Shown here piece after piece: positions 1 through 9,771 of a stretch of DNA of 64,000 nucleotides. The stretch spans positions 1 to 64,000 of the forward strand of contig JAOARB010000021.1 in NCBI GenBank assembly GCA_025210775.1, given 5' to 3'. The DNA comes from Prolixibacteraceae bacterium. GTDB taxonomy: Bacteria; Bacteroidota; Bacteroidia; Bacteroidales; Prolixibacteraceae. The first letter of the stretch is position 1; every line of letters starts with the position of its first letter. The notes beneath the pieces were generated by a model that was not told the origin of the DNA, ran no database searches, and was given only the letters and a program-made list of their open reading frames with translations. The position numbers and the translations under genes are program-made.

Positions 1-4
1 AGAG

Positions 5-78
<74 letters not shown>

Positions 79-103
79 AAACCTAATTGTTACAATAAAA
101 GAG

Positions 104-177
<74 letters not shown>

Positions 178-194
178 ATTTCTTTAATGCGATG

Positions 195-225
195 CAAATC
201 TATATATTTTGATTGAAGATCCAAA
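195..225 (-). promoter_or_regulatory. Promoter of the tRNA-Arg pair
   Basis: Read on the minus strand, a -33 box TTTG (222-225) is followed by exactly 19 nt and a -7 box TAGATTTG (195-202). This matches the Bacteroidota primary-sigma consensus TTTG-N19-TAnnTTTG. The -7 box ends 17 nt before the tRNA. Confidence 0.85.
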
Positions 226-306
226 GAAAAATAGAACTAATTATTCGGAATAATTACGACTGAATGGCTATTATTTTAATCTTCAACGACATAATAAACT
301 AAAAAA

Positions 307-340
307 AATTACTGGAAGATCAATCGATCTTCCAGTAATT
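307..340 (-). terminator. Rho-independent terminator after cysteate synthase
   Basis: A 15-bp perfect stem with a 4-nt loop begins just past the stop codon of the 344-1633 gene. On the minus strand it is followed by a run of T residues. Confidence 0.85.
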
Positions 341-343
341 CTC

Positions 344-1633
344 TTATTTCTTCATTATTGCTTGTAGATGGGCAACAATCTCACTATTCTCAATACCGAT
401 TGGAATAACTAAATCTGGTTTCTTAAAGAAAATTTTATGATCCTTATGGAATCTTCTCTTTCCTCCACCTGTAATATTTAACATTATTAAAGCATTTGGA
501 TCCATCTTCGGAGCCTCTTTAATCAATGTCGCAAGTGCGATAGCAGATGCAGGTTCAATATCGATACCTTCCAACTTCTCGAAAAGTTCTCCAGCAGCAT
601 CCCCCTCTTCATTGGTTGCAGTCAAAACGTCTCCGTCTGTTGCCTTAAGAGCATCATACAACCCTCCTGTTAATCCATAAGGAGGTTTACGGTTAGACAA
701 TACTTTTGCACCAATCTCTTCTACTTGGTGACGAGCTTCATCATCATCCTGAGGTAGCATCTGTCTAGAATCAGCCTTCCATGCAAGCTTAATAGGTACA
801 AATGGTTCGTTTTGTGACACCATCAAACGCATATCATTATCACCGAAACGACCATCTTGTTTAAAGCGCTCTACAGCCTCCCATGCAGCAATTGCACCCG
901 TACCACTACCAACAGCTTGGAAATAGTAAGAAGGGATCTTTCCAATAGTTGTTACAGCCGAATAGACCGTTGTTGCCATACCATCACGACGAGCCACATT
1001 CTTTGCACCACCTTCAGCATAAAATTCAGGAAGTGAACAAGCGACATTCGAGATATGTATCGCATCATAATAATCTCCACCAGAAGCAGCAGCAACAACT
1101 TTCACACAAGGGTCAAGCTCATGATCAAAATAAAGTGCATCGATGTTATCTTCAGGGATAGTCAACAATAGAGGTATTTTATTTTCAGAACACACCCTAG
1201 CAAAAGCTCTTGCTGTATTACCAGCAGAAGCAACAACCAAAACTTTTCCTTCTGGTTCTGTTCCACGAGCTGTAACACAATACGCTTCACACTCTTTAAA
1301 AGAGCCACTTTTCATGTCACCACCTCTTTCAGGCCAGTACCCACTAAAAGTCACATAGAGATTGTTTAAACCAAGATGTTTGGCAAGTGCCTCACTTTTG
1401 TAAGTAAAAGGAGAGCCTGCACCTGGTAATGTTTTACATATAGGCAACCAATCGGAGAACTTATATAGTCCAGGATGGTTATTATGTATAGAAATTTGTT
1501 TCTCTTTGTAGACAGCTTGAATCAAAGATGGACCACAATCACAATCATGATCTAAAACCCAATCTTTGTCTTCAAAAGTCTCTTCACAACAAAGAGATTT
1601 TAAGTGATATTCTGTTTTTTTAAAATCAACCAT
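344..1633 (-). CDS. Cysteate synthase-like PLP enzyme (threonine synthase fold)
   Basis: A fold-type II PLP enzyme of 429 aa. Cysteate synthase converts O-phosphoserine and sulfite into L-cysteate. That feeds coenzyme M in methanogens and, in Bacteroidota, the capnine head group of sulfonolipids. The sequence shows the N-terminal Cys-containing lobe (CDCGPSL), SGSFKE with the probable PLP lysine at residue 113, a GSGTGA phosphate loop and a closing ITGGG motif. An in-frame GTG at 1660 was rejected as start because it overlaps a TATTTTTG -7 box (1660-1667); ATG 1633 also fits the usual MxxFKKTEY N-terminus. The gene is monocistronic with its own terminator. Threonine synthase is the main alternative. 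No other sulfonolipid gene is adjacent. Confidence 0.75.
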   Translation of the reverse strand: MVDFKKTEYHLKSLCCEETFEDKDWVLDHDCDCGPSLIQAVYKEKQISIHNNHPGLYKFSDWLPICKTLPGAGSPFTYKSEALAKHLGLNNLYVTFSGYWPERGGDMKSGSFKECEAYCVTARGTEPEGKVLVVASAGNTARAFARVCSENKIPLLLTIPEDNIDALYFDHELDPCVKVVAAASGGDYYDAIHISNVACSLPEFYAEGGAKNVARRDGMATTVYSAVTTIGKIPSYYFQAVGSGTGAIAAWEAVERFKQDGRFGDNDMRLMVSQNEPFVPIKLAWKADSRQMLPQDDDEARHQVEEIGAKVLSNRKPPYGLTGGLYDALKATDGDVLTATNEEGDAAGELFEKLEGIDIEPASAIALATLIKEAPKMDPNALIMLNITGGGKRRFHKDHKIFFKKPDLVIPIGIENSEIVAHLQAIMKK

Positions 1634-1744
1634 TACGGATTTGTTTTCAATTTTACGCACAAAAATAAGGCTTTTGCGTCAAGGGAAATAAAAAAAACAG
1701 AAGAATTACAGGGCGAGTTAATTAACAAATAATAAAAGAGGAGA

Positions 1745-2443
1745 ATGAATTGGCTAAAATTTAAAAGAACAACATACAGATCTAGATATCACCTATTACT
1801 TATATCATTAATTTTTGTTGTATTTGGAGACCTTATGTTTCCTACACATCCAGATATATACCAAACTTACACCCGTCCTTTATGGTCCCTATTTTCAGTA
1901 CTTGCGGGTTGGAACCTTGTACATAAGAACAAGAACAAAAACTATGCTTATGCATTGATACTAGCATTACTAGCATGCGGTGAGATTATCAACTTATTTC
2001 GTCCCATTCAAAGCCTATCATTACTGAAACAATTCGGTTATATGGGTTTTTTTATTATTTTTTCCTTAGAACTATTTAATCAAATAAGAACGGCAAAAAA
2101 GGTTACCAATTCAACTCTTACAGCCGTATTATGTGGATTAATTATCATTGGTATTGCAGGAGGAATAGGTGCAACCCTTATAGAGTATTTTCACCCTCAA
2201 TCATTCCAAGGAGCGATCAGTGAAGATCCAATAATCAATTTTCAATACTTTAGCTTTATTACATTGTCAACAGTCGGCTATGGAGATATCACCCCTATCA
2301 CATTGTACGCAAAGAAATTTACCATTTTACTCACTCTAACGGGTAATTTCTATACAATCGTCATCATTGGTGTAATCATTGGGAAATACACCTCTACTAA
2401 GATTATTGATGAAGAGAAACACAAAAATAAAAAGGTCGAATAA
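1745..2443 (+). CDS. Potassium channel-like membrane protein
   Basis: A 232-aa inner-membrane protein carrying the K+ selectivity filter TVGYGD at residues 176-181 within a pore loop, flanked by transmembrane segments near 125-147 and 192-213. Four further hydrophobic segments precede them (about 16-32, 44-56, 67-85, 98-112), giving a six-helix layout of the voltage-gated or two-pore type. No charged S4-like helix and no RCK/TrkA-N cytoplasmic domain is visible, so gating is unknown. A purine-rich AGAGGAG sits directly before the ATG. The gene is isolated and converges on the lipoprotein operon, with a shared hairpin at its stop codon. Confidence 0.85.
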   Translation: MNWLKFKRTTYRSRYHLLLISLIFVVFGDLMFPTHPDIYQTYTRPLWSLFSVLAGWNLVHKNKNKNYAYALILALLACGEIINLFRPIQSLSLLKQFGYMGFFIIFSLELFNQIRTAKKVTNSTLTAVLCGLIIIGIAGGIGATLIEYFHPQSFQGAISEDPIINFQYFSFITLSTVGYGDITPITLYAKKFTILLTLTGNFYTIVIIGVIIGKYTSTKIIDEEKHKNKKVE

Positions 2444-2460
2444 ATAAATATCCGACCTTT
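2431..2460 (-). terminator. Terminator of the lipoprotein operon
   Basis: An 8-bp stem (AAAGGTCG/CGACCTTT) with a 14-nt loop. On the minus strand it is followed by TTTTTATTTTTG. It overlaps the last codons of the convergent channel gene, so it may slow both transcripts. Confidence 0.7.
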
Positions 2461-2481
2461 AATACTCGTTTTTGCCAAAAT

Positions 2482-3708
2482 CTATTTGACTTTTATGCGC
2501 CCCATATAAGTCAAACTAATATCGTGAGATAAATCTGCACTACGCATCATATTTTCCAGTGTAAATACAGGTTTATATTCTGTTTTTGTTCCATTAAAAT
2601 AAACAACAATAGGTTTCTTTGGATCTATTGTGGATGGAGAATACTGAATATACAGTGATGAAAAGGTACATTCTTTGACAGTAAATTCATTTCCATCTTT
2701 AATTACATCGGCAAAATCCCCAGCTTTAGACTTTTCGATCTCTGTAGCAAGCCAATAAGAAGAGGCGTGTTTCACATCATCTTGAGTCCAAACCACTCTA
2801 TTTGGGTTTGTATTTCGTTGGTATTTGCTCATCCACGTTATCGCTAGACTATCTTTATGATCCATCCAGTGTCCTTTATTAGGCACCACCTCAACAAAAT
2901 GGGTATAACCATCAGGATCCAACTTATGAAGACTATCTAAAGACACTTTCCACTGTCTAGCGATATCATTACGCTTATAAGCTGCATCATTTGCTCCCAT
3001 AAACAAAGCAAAAGGTACATTTCGCACACCTAGAGGCGTTACTTCATTTGGATGACCTGCATTCATATTTGCAGCAGCCAATCGATCAGACAAACGAGGG
3101 GCAAGCTGATAGACACCATCCCCACCAGCAGAGTATCCGGTGATATATACCTTATCTGGATCCACTCCCTCAAACAAAATATAGCTTCGTATGATATTAT
3201 TTAAGATCACATCCACATGTTCTTGATGCCACATATTCCATGCATCAACAGCAGCACGAGGAGCAATGTAGATTGCATCATTTATATTATTATACAATCG
3301 TATTTGATTCTCCCATTGCTGGTCATTAGCCTCTTTTGTTGTCGATCCTCCTCCATGAAGAGAAATAATCAGACTACGATGATTCTTATGGTCCCCAAAA
3401 TATTTGACCTTAATAGGCATATTATACGTTCCTGTATAATACAATTTATTCTCCCATTGAGAACGTAGATTTAACTTATCTTGTTCATCAAGATATTTAT
3501 GATATAAATGGGCAGTCTTCTCTGCGTCTCTACCAGTTAGAGGGCATGAAAGTTCAGCTTCATTCATTTTCACTTCTTGATTGCTTACTTGCTTTTTGAA
3601 ATTATCTACCACTTTGCGAGAAGCTATCTCTGTAGAACATGACACCATCAAAAGAGATGGTACTAAAACAGTAAATGCTTTAACAATTTTATTCTTTACA
3701 CTAATCAT
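2482..3708 (-). CDS. Lipoprotein alpha/beta hydrolase (esterase-like)
   Basis: A 408-aa secreted hydrolase with an SPII lipobox ending at Cys24 (MVSC). The alpha/beta hydrolase core shows the oxyanion loop HGGG (118-121) and the nucleophile elbow GYSAGG with Ser193. A late GHWMDHKD supplies a candidate catalytic histidine. It resembles PHB-depolymerase/acetyl-xylan-esterase-like or dienelactone-hydrolase-like enzymes; the substrate cannot be read from sequence. Its start codon overlaps the preceding gene's stop (ATGA), so translation is coupled. It is the last gene of the GH92-CBM9-transglutaminase operon, which suggests removal of ester substituents from the same glycan or glycoprotein. Confidence 0.8.
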   Translation of the reverse strand: MISVKNKIVKAFTVLVPSLLMVSCSTEIASRKVVDNFKKQVSNQEVKMNEAELSCPLTGRDAEKTAHLYHKYLDEQDKLNLRSQWENKLYYTGTYNMPIKVKYFGDHKNHRSLIISLHGGGSTTKEANDQQWENQIRLYNNINDAIYIAPRAAVDAWNMWHQEHVDVILNNIIRSYILFEGVDPDKVYITGYSAGGDGVYQLAPRLSDRLAAANMNAGHPNEVTPLGVRNVPFALFMGANDAAYKRNDIARQWKVSLDSLHKLDPDGYTHFVEVVPNKGHWMDHKDSLAITWMSKYQRNTNPNRVVWTQDDVKHASSYWLATEIEKSKAGDFADVIKDGNEFTVKECTFSSLYIQYSPSTIDPKKPIVVYFNGTKTEYKPVFTLENMMRSADLSHDISLTYMGRIKVK

Positions 3709-6368
3709 TTCTTAAGATCTTCTAGTTTTTGCAATGTTTTAATCACCTGCTCACCTATACCTATTTGATATCCATGAGACTCAAATACAATCTCCCCATT
3801 CTTATCTACAACAAATACAGCAGGAAGACGACCATTAGATTTCTCCACTAAACCATTTTCAAATTGGGTTAGGATATCATCATCAATACCATAGAAGGCA
3901 TGAGAAGGGATCGTAAATGGAGAGGCCTCAAAAGAAGTTGTCAGCTTATCTTTAGGAATAAAAAATATCATCGGTATATTCTTTTGTTCAAACTTCTTTT
4001 TTAAGCTTTTCACATCACCCATAAAATGTTTTGTAGGTTCTCTATCAGGATCAAGCCAAGCAATAACAGATGGGGTTCCTTTGATGGTACTAGACAAAGA
4101 GACCTCTTTAGAACGATCAGGATAGGTCGTAAATGTTTTATCTAGATTCACCTTCCCTAAACGAGGCAAAGGCTTTACATCTTTCCTTAGATTCACCACC
4201 ACTTTTGTTGTAGAGGACTCTTTTACTTCAAAGAAAGAGAGACGTGTCAAAACAGAACCATCTTTAAGTCTATTTCCAGTAGTCAACATATACGAACCTA
4301 CAGGAATATCCACGCTGATACTTTTATTCGTTAATTTGACTCCTTCAGGGAAATCCTTCACCGCTTTTCCCTTATCAAAAGAAAGCGTCTTATATAACCC
4401 ATTTTCAAAACGAGCGACCGTAAATTGTGAATAATATTGCAATACCAACGTAGGGTCACCATTGCTTAAAACCAAGGTTCCTTTTTTTGGAGCAACAGCT
4501 TGCGGTTCAAAACGTACCTCAATCCATTTATCTCTAATAAAATATTGGGCTTGTTTGGTCGCAGGATCTAGCCTTGCTGGAAAACCTAAAGAGCGTGAAG
4601 CAGCAACAAAGAAGATCGCTCGAGAACGTTTATCTACTCTTTTAACTTCAAAAGCTCCTCTTGGTGACAAAGGTACTCTAAATGCATTATTAATCGTATC
4701 TAAAGTCAAATTCGATCTTATCCATAAAACTAAGTCTACTGGACTCTTCACATCTTTTAGTGCAGTCTGAAGAAAAGCCTTATATGGCGACAACAACTCA
4801 TTTTCAACACGAGGGTTTAAAATATATTCAGCATAAAAAGCTTCCGAGCTATATTTATACTTTGAAAATTTAACCGTTTCATCTAAATGTGAAAGGAAGA
4901 CGCTCTTTGGAGTATCTTGAAGATCTTTATAAGACACCACACGATACAACTCCATTACCCATTTACGATTAGCCTTAGGGGTTTCCTTTAATAGATCTAA
5001 AATCACCTGTCCATTACCACGAGCAGCCTTCAAGTGTCGTTCTAGTTTATCTTTATCAACCCCAAGCTCTACAGCTAAAGAAGGGATATCATAACTATTG
5101 GAAACAAATGTCTTTTCATAATCACCTCGTATCTTATCTTCTTCGGCCAAACGACGACTATTCTCTTTACGTTGCGCGTCCGTAACCTCAGTAATTCTTT
5201 GAACATTTTCAATTGGTGGCACCAAATCTGCATCAAAAGAACCTTGTATATTCACTTTAGGATCAAAAACAACGGTATGTGTTCCACCTGAAGCAGTGAT
5301 CTTCTTAATTGAGTATCCTTTATCTGAATAAACCCATACCAATACATCCCCTAAGCCTGTTTTAATATCACACTCTCCTTTATCATTTGTTTTTCTCTTG
5401 ATTATTGGATAAATCTCAGCATAATTATAAAGGGAAATAGCAACATTAATATCTGACATTGGATTTCCATCTACATCGACAATCTTAATGATGTTCTTTG
5501 CTACTGGAGCATAATTTTCCGTCACATTAAGAAGAGAAGTTAACCCATCTTTAGAGAGATAAGCTGGAGCATTCTGCATTAAGCCAAAAGTTCGGGCATT
5601 CATCAAAATACCGCGACTAGCAGGTCCTTCGAACCATCCCATATTAAATTCTGGGGCAGGTTCACAAGCTCCTGTAAAATACCATTTCCCATCAATACAA
5701 ACTTCAACCCATGCATGATTGTCATCGCTATGGGCCCAACGAGGCGTATAGACTTGACGAGCAGGGATTCCTACTGCACGATATGCCTCAACAGCAAATA
5801 CAGACTCTTCACCACATCGACCATACGCATTCTTTACACTTGATAGAGGAGAAAAAGTTCTAGCATCAGTAACATGATAGGTTACCTTTTCATGACACCA
5901 ATGGTTTACCTCTAAAGCAGCATCATGCATATTCATCCCTTTAACACGATCTTTTAACTCATTAAAGAAGACTTCTCGATGGTTATCTAGATTCTCATTG
6001 TTATTTCTAAATGGAAGGACATAATGTCTAAAGTTTTCTTCAGACACCTCTTTTCCCCAAGGAAAATGATTTCTTATTTTAAATGCCAAATGAACATTCT
6101 TATAAAAATATGCACCATCATAATCAGCAATATCACTAAGAGGCATGTAAGCATAGATAAATTTCAATGCTTCTTTCTCTTCATTAGAGATCGAATCTTG
6201 ATGAAAAACAGACAACAGTTGTTCACTACGTTTTTCAAAGATTGGCATTCGTGAATTAAAATGAGCTTCTACTTTAGTCCTATAGTCTTTATTGGATATA
6301 AATGAAGAATCTTCTACACAACTCCATAAAGAGACCAGAAACAGAACGATAAATATCTTGTATTGCAT
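3705..6368 (-). CDS. Transglutaminase-like lipoprotein with thioredoxin-like C-terminus
   Basis: An 887-aa lipoprotein (lipobox Cys17, LWSC). A transglutaminase/cysteine-protease-fold core occupies about 140-250, with Cys185 in AYGRCGEES and His218 in DDNHAW. Residues 285-375 look like a carboxypeptidase-regulatory or Ig-like domain. Residues 540-622 repeat the core pattern (SRAIFFVAASRSLGFPAR against ESVFAVEAYRAVGIPAR), but Arg581 replaces the catalytic Cys, so this copy appears inactive. The last 130 residues have a thioredoxin-like pattern (VFVVDKNGEIV) without CxxC. In bacteria such cores usually act as proteases or amidases rather than cross-linkers. It sits between the CBM9-like and esterase genes of the same operon. 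Confidence 0.8.
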   Translation of the reverse strand: MQYKIFIVLFLVSLWSCVEDSSFISNKDYRTKVEAHFNSRMPIFEKRSEQLLSVFHQDSISNEEKEALKFIYAYMPLSDIADYDGAYFYKNVHLAFKIRNHFPWGKEVSEENFRHYVLPFRNNNENLDNHREVFFNELKDRVKGMNMHDAALEVNHWCHEKVTYHVTDARTFSPLSSVKNAYGRCGEESVFAVEAYRAVGIPARQVYTPRWAHSDDNHAWVEVCIDGKWYFTGACEPAPEFNMGWFEGPASRGILMNARTFGLMQNAPAYLSKDGLTSLLNVTENYAPVAKNIIKIVDVDGNPMSDINVAISLYNYAEIYPIIKRKTNDKGECDIKTGLGDVLVWVYSDKGYSIKKITASGGTHTVVFDPKVNIQGSFDADLVPPIENVQRITEVTDAQRKENSRRLAEEDKIRGDYEKTFVSNSYDIPSLAVELGVDKDKLERHLKAARGNGQVILDLLKETPKANRKWVMELYRVVSYKDLQDTPKSVFLSHLDETVKFSKYKYSSEAFYAEYILNPRVENELLSPYKAFLQTALKDVKSPVDLVLWIRSNLTLDTINNAFRVPLSPRGAFEVKRVDKRSRAIFFVAASRSLGFPARLDPATKQAQYFIRDKWIEVRFEPQAVAPKKGTLVLSNGDPTLVLQYYSQFTVARFENGLYKTLSFDKGKAVKDFPEGVKLTNKSISVDIPVGSYMLTTGNRLKDGSVLTRLSFFEVKESSTTKVVVNLRKDVKPLPRLGKVNLDKTFTTYPDRSKEVSLSSTIKGTPSVIAWLDPDREPTKHFMGDVKSLKKKFEQKNIPMIFFIPKDKLTTSFEASPFTIPSHAFYGIDDDILTQFENGLVEKSNGRLPAVFVVDKNGEIVFESHGYQIGIGEQVIKTLQKLEDLKK

Positions 6369-6388
6369 TACCTACGTCTTTTATTTAA

Positions 6389-7516
6389 TTATTTCTTTTC
6401 TTTCCAAACTTTGCCATCCCACTGGATAATCATGTTATAATCATCAGAAAAAGGCACAGAAGCTTCCCAACGATTCTTTCCATTGGTTGTTATGGTAATT
6501 TCGGATAAGATCTTTTTGTCGACATTGTTATCTAGTGAAAGAGAAGCGACATGCTTCGCTGGTTTCCCAAATTTCTGCTTGTACTCATTTTGACGATAAT
6601 AGACTTGACGAAGCATCCATTTGATGTGATCTTCTCCATTATCCACAAAAGAAGAGATCCCCTCTGTTGTATGCGAGAATTGAACCAACCCCCAAGTTTC
6701 TGGTTGATGCATTGCGATGACTCCTTGTGGAGACCATACCCAATTGTGCTCTGGTAGCGTTTTCCCTGTTTTAGGATCAACCGATTTTTTATAGGTTCCA
6801 TCAGGAAGAATATCGACATCCCAGTTTACTCTTGAGAAATTCACTTTCCAAGTCTCATTATTCTTAGGAATGCCATTATGGTCATTTGCCTCTTCTAAAT
6901 CAGACCAAGGTAAGGCAACCTCTACAGTCCATTTATTATCCGTATCTAAAGAATTATTCAAGGTACCATAAATCTTAACCGCACTTTTTATTCCTCGAAT
7001 AGTCCATGCATCTAACACATGCATCTGAGGTTCGCGATAAGGTTTAGTCAACAACAGATCCCATTGTGTATTGAATGCATTCATCTCATATTCATAATAG
7101 TGATGGGTGTCTCCATTAGGATCAATAAATATCTCAATATCATTATCCTTAAATATTACGGCATCTCTTTCGGTTAAGGTTGCCCAGATATGAGGCTCTA
7201 CAATTTCAAAAGCAAAATAAAAATAGTTGTTATCCCACAACATCTTTGCTTTGGTAGGATAAGTAGGAGACGGTTTTTTATCCCCTTCAATATCCACAAA
7301 TAGATTCGTCCAAGGAGCCTGTTCCCAGGCTTTATCCTTTAGATCTCCATCTATAGAAATAGGTGAATTCGTTTTATATGCTACATATTTCTCTGGAGCA
7401 TAGTGACTATTGTAAGTAGAAGTTAAGATCGGTTCACCTTTCGTTTCTTTTGACTCGGAACAAGAAAAGAACAACCCGATCAAACCAATACATAATCCAT
7501 ATTTTAATATTCTCAT
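6389..7516 (-). CDS. CBM9-like carbohydrate-binding lipoprotein
   Basis: A 375-aa lipoprotein with a lipobox ending at Cys19 (LFFSC). Residues 45-290 match the family 9 carbohydrate-binding-module-like fold: ISIDGDLKDKAWEQA, then LWDNNYFYFAFEI, then FKDNDIEIFIDPNGDTHHYYEYEMNA, and WTVEVALPW. These are signature strands of CBM9-like proteins, which are typically exported and found beside glycosidases. The C-terminal 90 residues are unassigned. It lies 20 bp after the transglutaminase start on the coding strand and 35 bp after the GH92 gene, within one operon. It probably tethers or recognises the sugar substrate at the cell surface. Confidence 0.85.
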   Translation of the reverse strand: MRILKYGLCIGLIGLFFSCSESKETKGEPILTSTYNSHYAPEKYVAYKTNSPISIDGDLKDKAWEQAPWTNLFVDIEGDKKPSPTYPTKAKMLWDNNYFYFAFEIVEPHIWATLTERDAVIFKDNDIEIFIDPNGDTHHYYEYEMNAFNTQWDLLLTKPYREPQMHVLDAWTIRGIKSAVKIYGTLNNSLDTDNKWTVEVALPWSDLEEANDHNGIPKNNETWKVNFSRVNWDVDILPDGTYKKSVDPKTGKTLPEHNWVWSPQGVIAMHQPETWGLVQFSHTTEGISSFVDNGEDHIKWMLRQVYYRQNEYKQKFGKPAKHVASLSLDNNVDKKILSEITITTNGKNRWEASVPFSDDYNMIIQWDGKVWKEKK

Positions 7517-7551
7517 GATAACAAAATTGATATGATGAATTTAAACTCTAG

Positions 7552-9771
7552 CTATTTCCAACTTTTATTAGGCTTCTCTCCCATCTTAAAATGTAGAATA
7601 CCACCTTTAACTAATTCTTTGTGAGAAATAAATGGTCGTTCTAAGATCACGCCATTCCATGTGGCTTCTTGTATATATTTATTTTTCTCACTCACATTTG
7701 GAGCCTCAATCTGTAGCCTCTTTCCCTGTGGAAGTTCTACACTAAAATTAGACATCCATGGTGAAGTAATTGCATACTGACCATCTGCTGGATTGACCGG
7801 ATAGATTCCCATTGCACTCATCATTAGCCACGCAGACATTTGACCACAATCCTCATTTCCACAATAACCATTAGGAGCATCAAAATATTGAGACTCAATA
7901 ATACGTCTAGTCATCTCTTGGGTCTTCCATGGTTTACCTACATAATTATACAGATAAGCAACATGATGGCTTGGTTCATTTCCATGAGCATATTGTCCAA
8001 TCATTCCTGTAGAAAAAATAGGTAGTTTATCCTCCTTCTTAGGATAATATGAAAACATCGAATCAAGCTTTGCTGTAAACTTATCGACTCCGCCAATAGC
8101 ATCAATAAGTCCATCAATATCATGAGGTACGAACCATACATATTGCCATGCATTACTTTCGCAGAAATCATTGGTATACTCTTTCGGGATAAAAGGAGAC
8201 ACAAAAGTTCCATCCTTTTTCTTCGGTCTCATAAACGTAGAACGAGAATCAAAAACATTCTTCCAATATGCAGCTCTTTTAGAGAAATATTTAAAATCGT
8301 TTTCTTTTCCCAATGCTTTGGCAAACTGTGCGATACACCAATCATCATAAGCATACTCAAGGGTCTTAGACACAGACCAATTCTCATGACCATCATTGTA
8401 AGGGATAAAACCAAACTCTTTAAACTGATCTATCTCTCTCTCATTGACCATTGCACTAGCTTTGCATGCCTGATAAGCCTCCTCTGGATCAAACCCATTA
8501 AACCCTTTGAAATAGGCATCTACAATAACTGGGACAGCATGATAACCAATCATCATATTGGTTTCTTCTCCAGCCATAGTCCAAACAGGAAGTCTTCCAC
8601 TCTGTCTAAAATGATTGATTAAAGAGTGGACAAAATCATCCACACGCTCTGATTCTATCAAAGTAAAAAGAGGATGGGCTGTTCTAAAAGTATCCCACAG
8701 TGAGAAAGTATCATAATGTGCAGAACCTGTCGACTGAGTAATCTGTCCACCGACACCCTTATATTTTCCATCTACGTCACTATAAATGGTAGGGGCCAAC
8801 AGTAAATGATAGTAGTTGGAATAAAAGATACGCTTTTGTTCTAATGTTCCTTCCGCTTTAATTTTACTTAAAGATTTTTCCCATTTGGTCTGCGTTTGTT
8901 TTTTGATCTGATCAAATGTTAGATGCTCAGCTTCCGTTTTAAGATTATTCCAAGCACCGTCAACAGATACACTAGACAAAGCTACTTTTAAGCCTATCTG
9001 CTCATTCTCATCGGTATTATAATGAAGGACAATCTTTGTTGCATTACCTGTAGATTTCTTTCCATCTACTTTTTTGTCATCCTCCAAAAGATCGATACTG
9101 TTTGCATCTCTGGTAAAAGTTGCGACAAAATAGACTCTCTGATCTCTTGCCCAACCCTTAGAGAAACGATATCCTTCAATCGTATTTGAATCTATAATAT
9201 TAATATGAGTTTTGGTTGTGGCATCCCAATTCATTGAGAAACCGAGATCTATCGCTATACGACTATCTGAATCTTTAGGAAAAGTATAACGATGAACACC
9301 AACACGATCTGAAGCAGTTAATTCTGCAAAAATGCCAGAATTCTTTAGAAGTACACTATAATATCCAGGAGAGGCATCCTCATCTTTATGGTCAAACTTG
9401 GAATATGGTCGATAATTATCCTTGTTTAAGGATTCCGTAAATCTACTGTTATAAGGCATGACCAAGATATCGTATAGATCGCCAGCACCTGTTCCTGTTA
9501 GGTGTGTATGCGAGAATCCTGCAATAGTAGAATCGGGGTAATAATAGCCAGCTATTCTATCCCAGCCAGGCAAACCATTGTCTGGACTCAACTGCACCAT
9601 TCCAAATGGAGATGTTGCACCAGGATAGGTATTTCCAGGGCCATCCGTTCCAACAAATACATTCACATAATCTATTAAACGACTCTTTGTCTCATCGTTA
9701 TGTCTTTCTCTACAAGATACAAGACATAATAAGACACAAAAACATAGAATTGAAAATCTAGTATAGTTCAT
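7552..9771 (-). CDS. GH92 family alpha-mannosidase, lipoprotein
   Basis: A 739-aa lipoprotein (lipobox Cys20, CLVSC). It matches glycoside hydrolase family 92, Ca2+-dependent inverting exo-alpha-mannosidases acting on alpha-1,2 and other mannosyl links of N-glycans or mannans. Signatures seen: FVGTDGPGNTYPGATSPFGMVQLSPD near the N-terminus, TFSLWDTFRTAHPL, the GYHAVPVI region, and the GNEDCGQMSAW metal/acid motif followed by MGIYPVNP. Length is normal for the family. It is the first gene of a four-lipoprotein operon; a -7 box TATATTTG sits at 9843-9850, 72 nt upstream. The exact linkage specificity cannot be assigned. Confidence 0.93.
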   Translation of the reverse strand: MNYTRFSILCFCVLLCLVSCRERHNDETKSRLIDYVNVFVGTDGPGNTYPGATSPFGMVQLSPDNGLPGWDRIAGYYYPDSTIAGFSHTHLTGTGAGDLYDILVMPYNSRFTESLNKDNYRPYSKFDHKDEDASPGYYSVLLKNSGIFAELTASDRVGVHRYTFPKDSDSRIAIDLGFSMNWDATTKTHINIIDSNTIEGYRFSKGWARDQRVYFVATFTRDANSIDLLEDDKKVDGKKSTGNATKIVLHYNTDENEQIGLKVALSSVSVDGAWNNLKTEAEHLTFDQIKKQTQTKWEKSLSKIKAEGTLEQKRIFYSNYYHLLLAPTIYSDVDGKYKGVGGQITQSTGSAHYDTFSLWDTFRTAHPLFTLIESERVDDFVHSLINHFRQSGRLPVWTMAGEETNMMIGYHAVPVIVDAYFKGFNGFDPEEAYQACKASAMVNEREIDQFKEFGFIPYNDGHENWSVSKTLEYAYDDWCIAQFAKALGKENDFKYFSKRAAYWKNVFDSRSTFMRPKKKDGTFVSPFIPKEYTNDFCESNAWQYVWFVPHDIDGLIDAIGGVDKFTAKLDSMFSYYPKKEDKLPIFSTGMIGQYAHGNEPSHHVAYLYNYVGKPWKTQEMTRRIIESQYFDAPNGYCGNEDCGQMSAWLMMSAMGIYPVNPADGQYAITSPWMSNFSVELPQGKRLQIEAPNVSEKNKYIQEATWNGVILERPFISHKELVKGGILHFKMGEKPNKSWK

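Noticed and set aside
8122..8622. 166-codon plus-strand frame within the GH92 gene
   Set aside because: It is antisense to a clear GH92 domain and has no recognisable motif.
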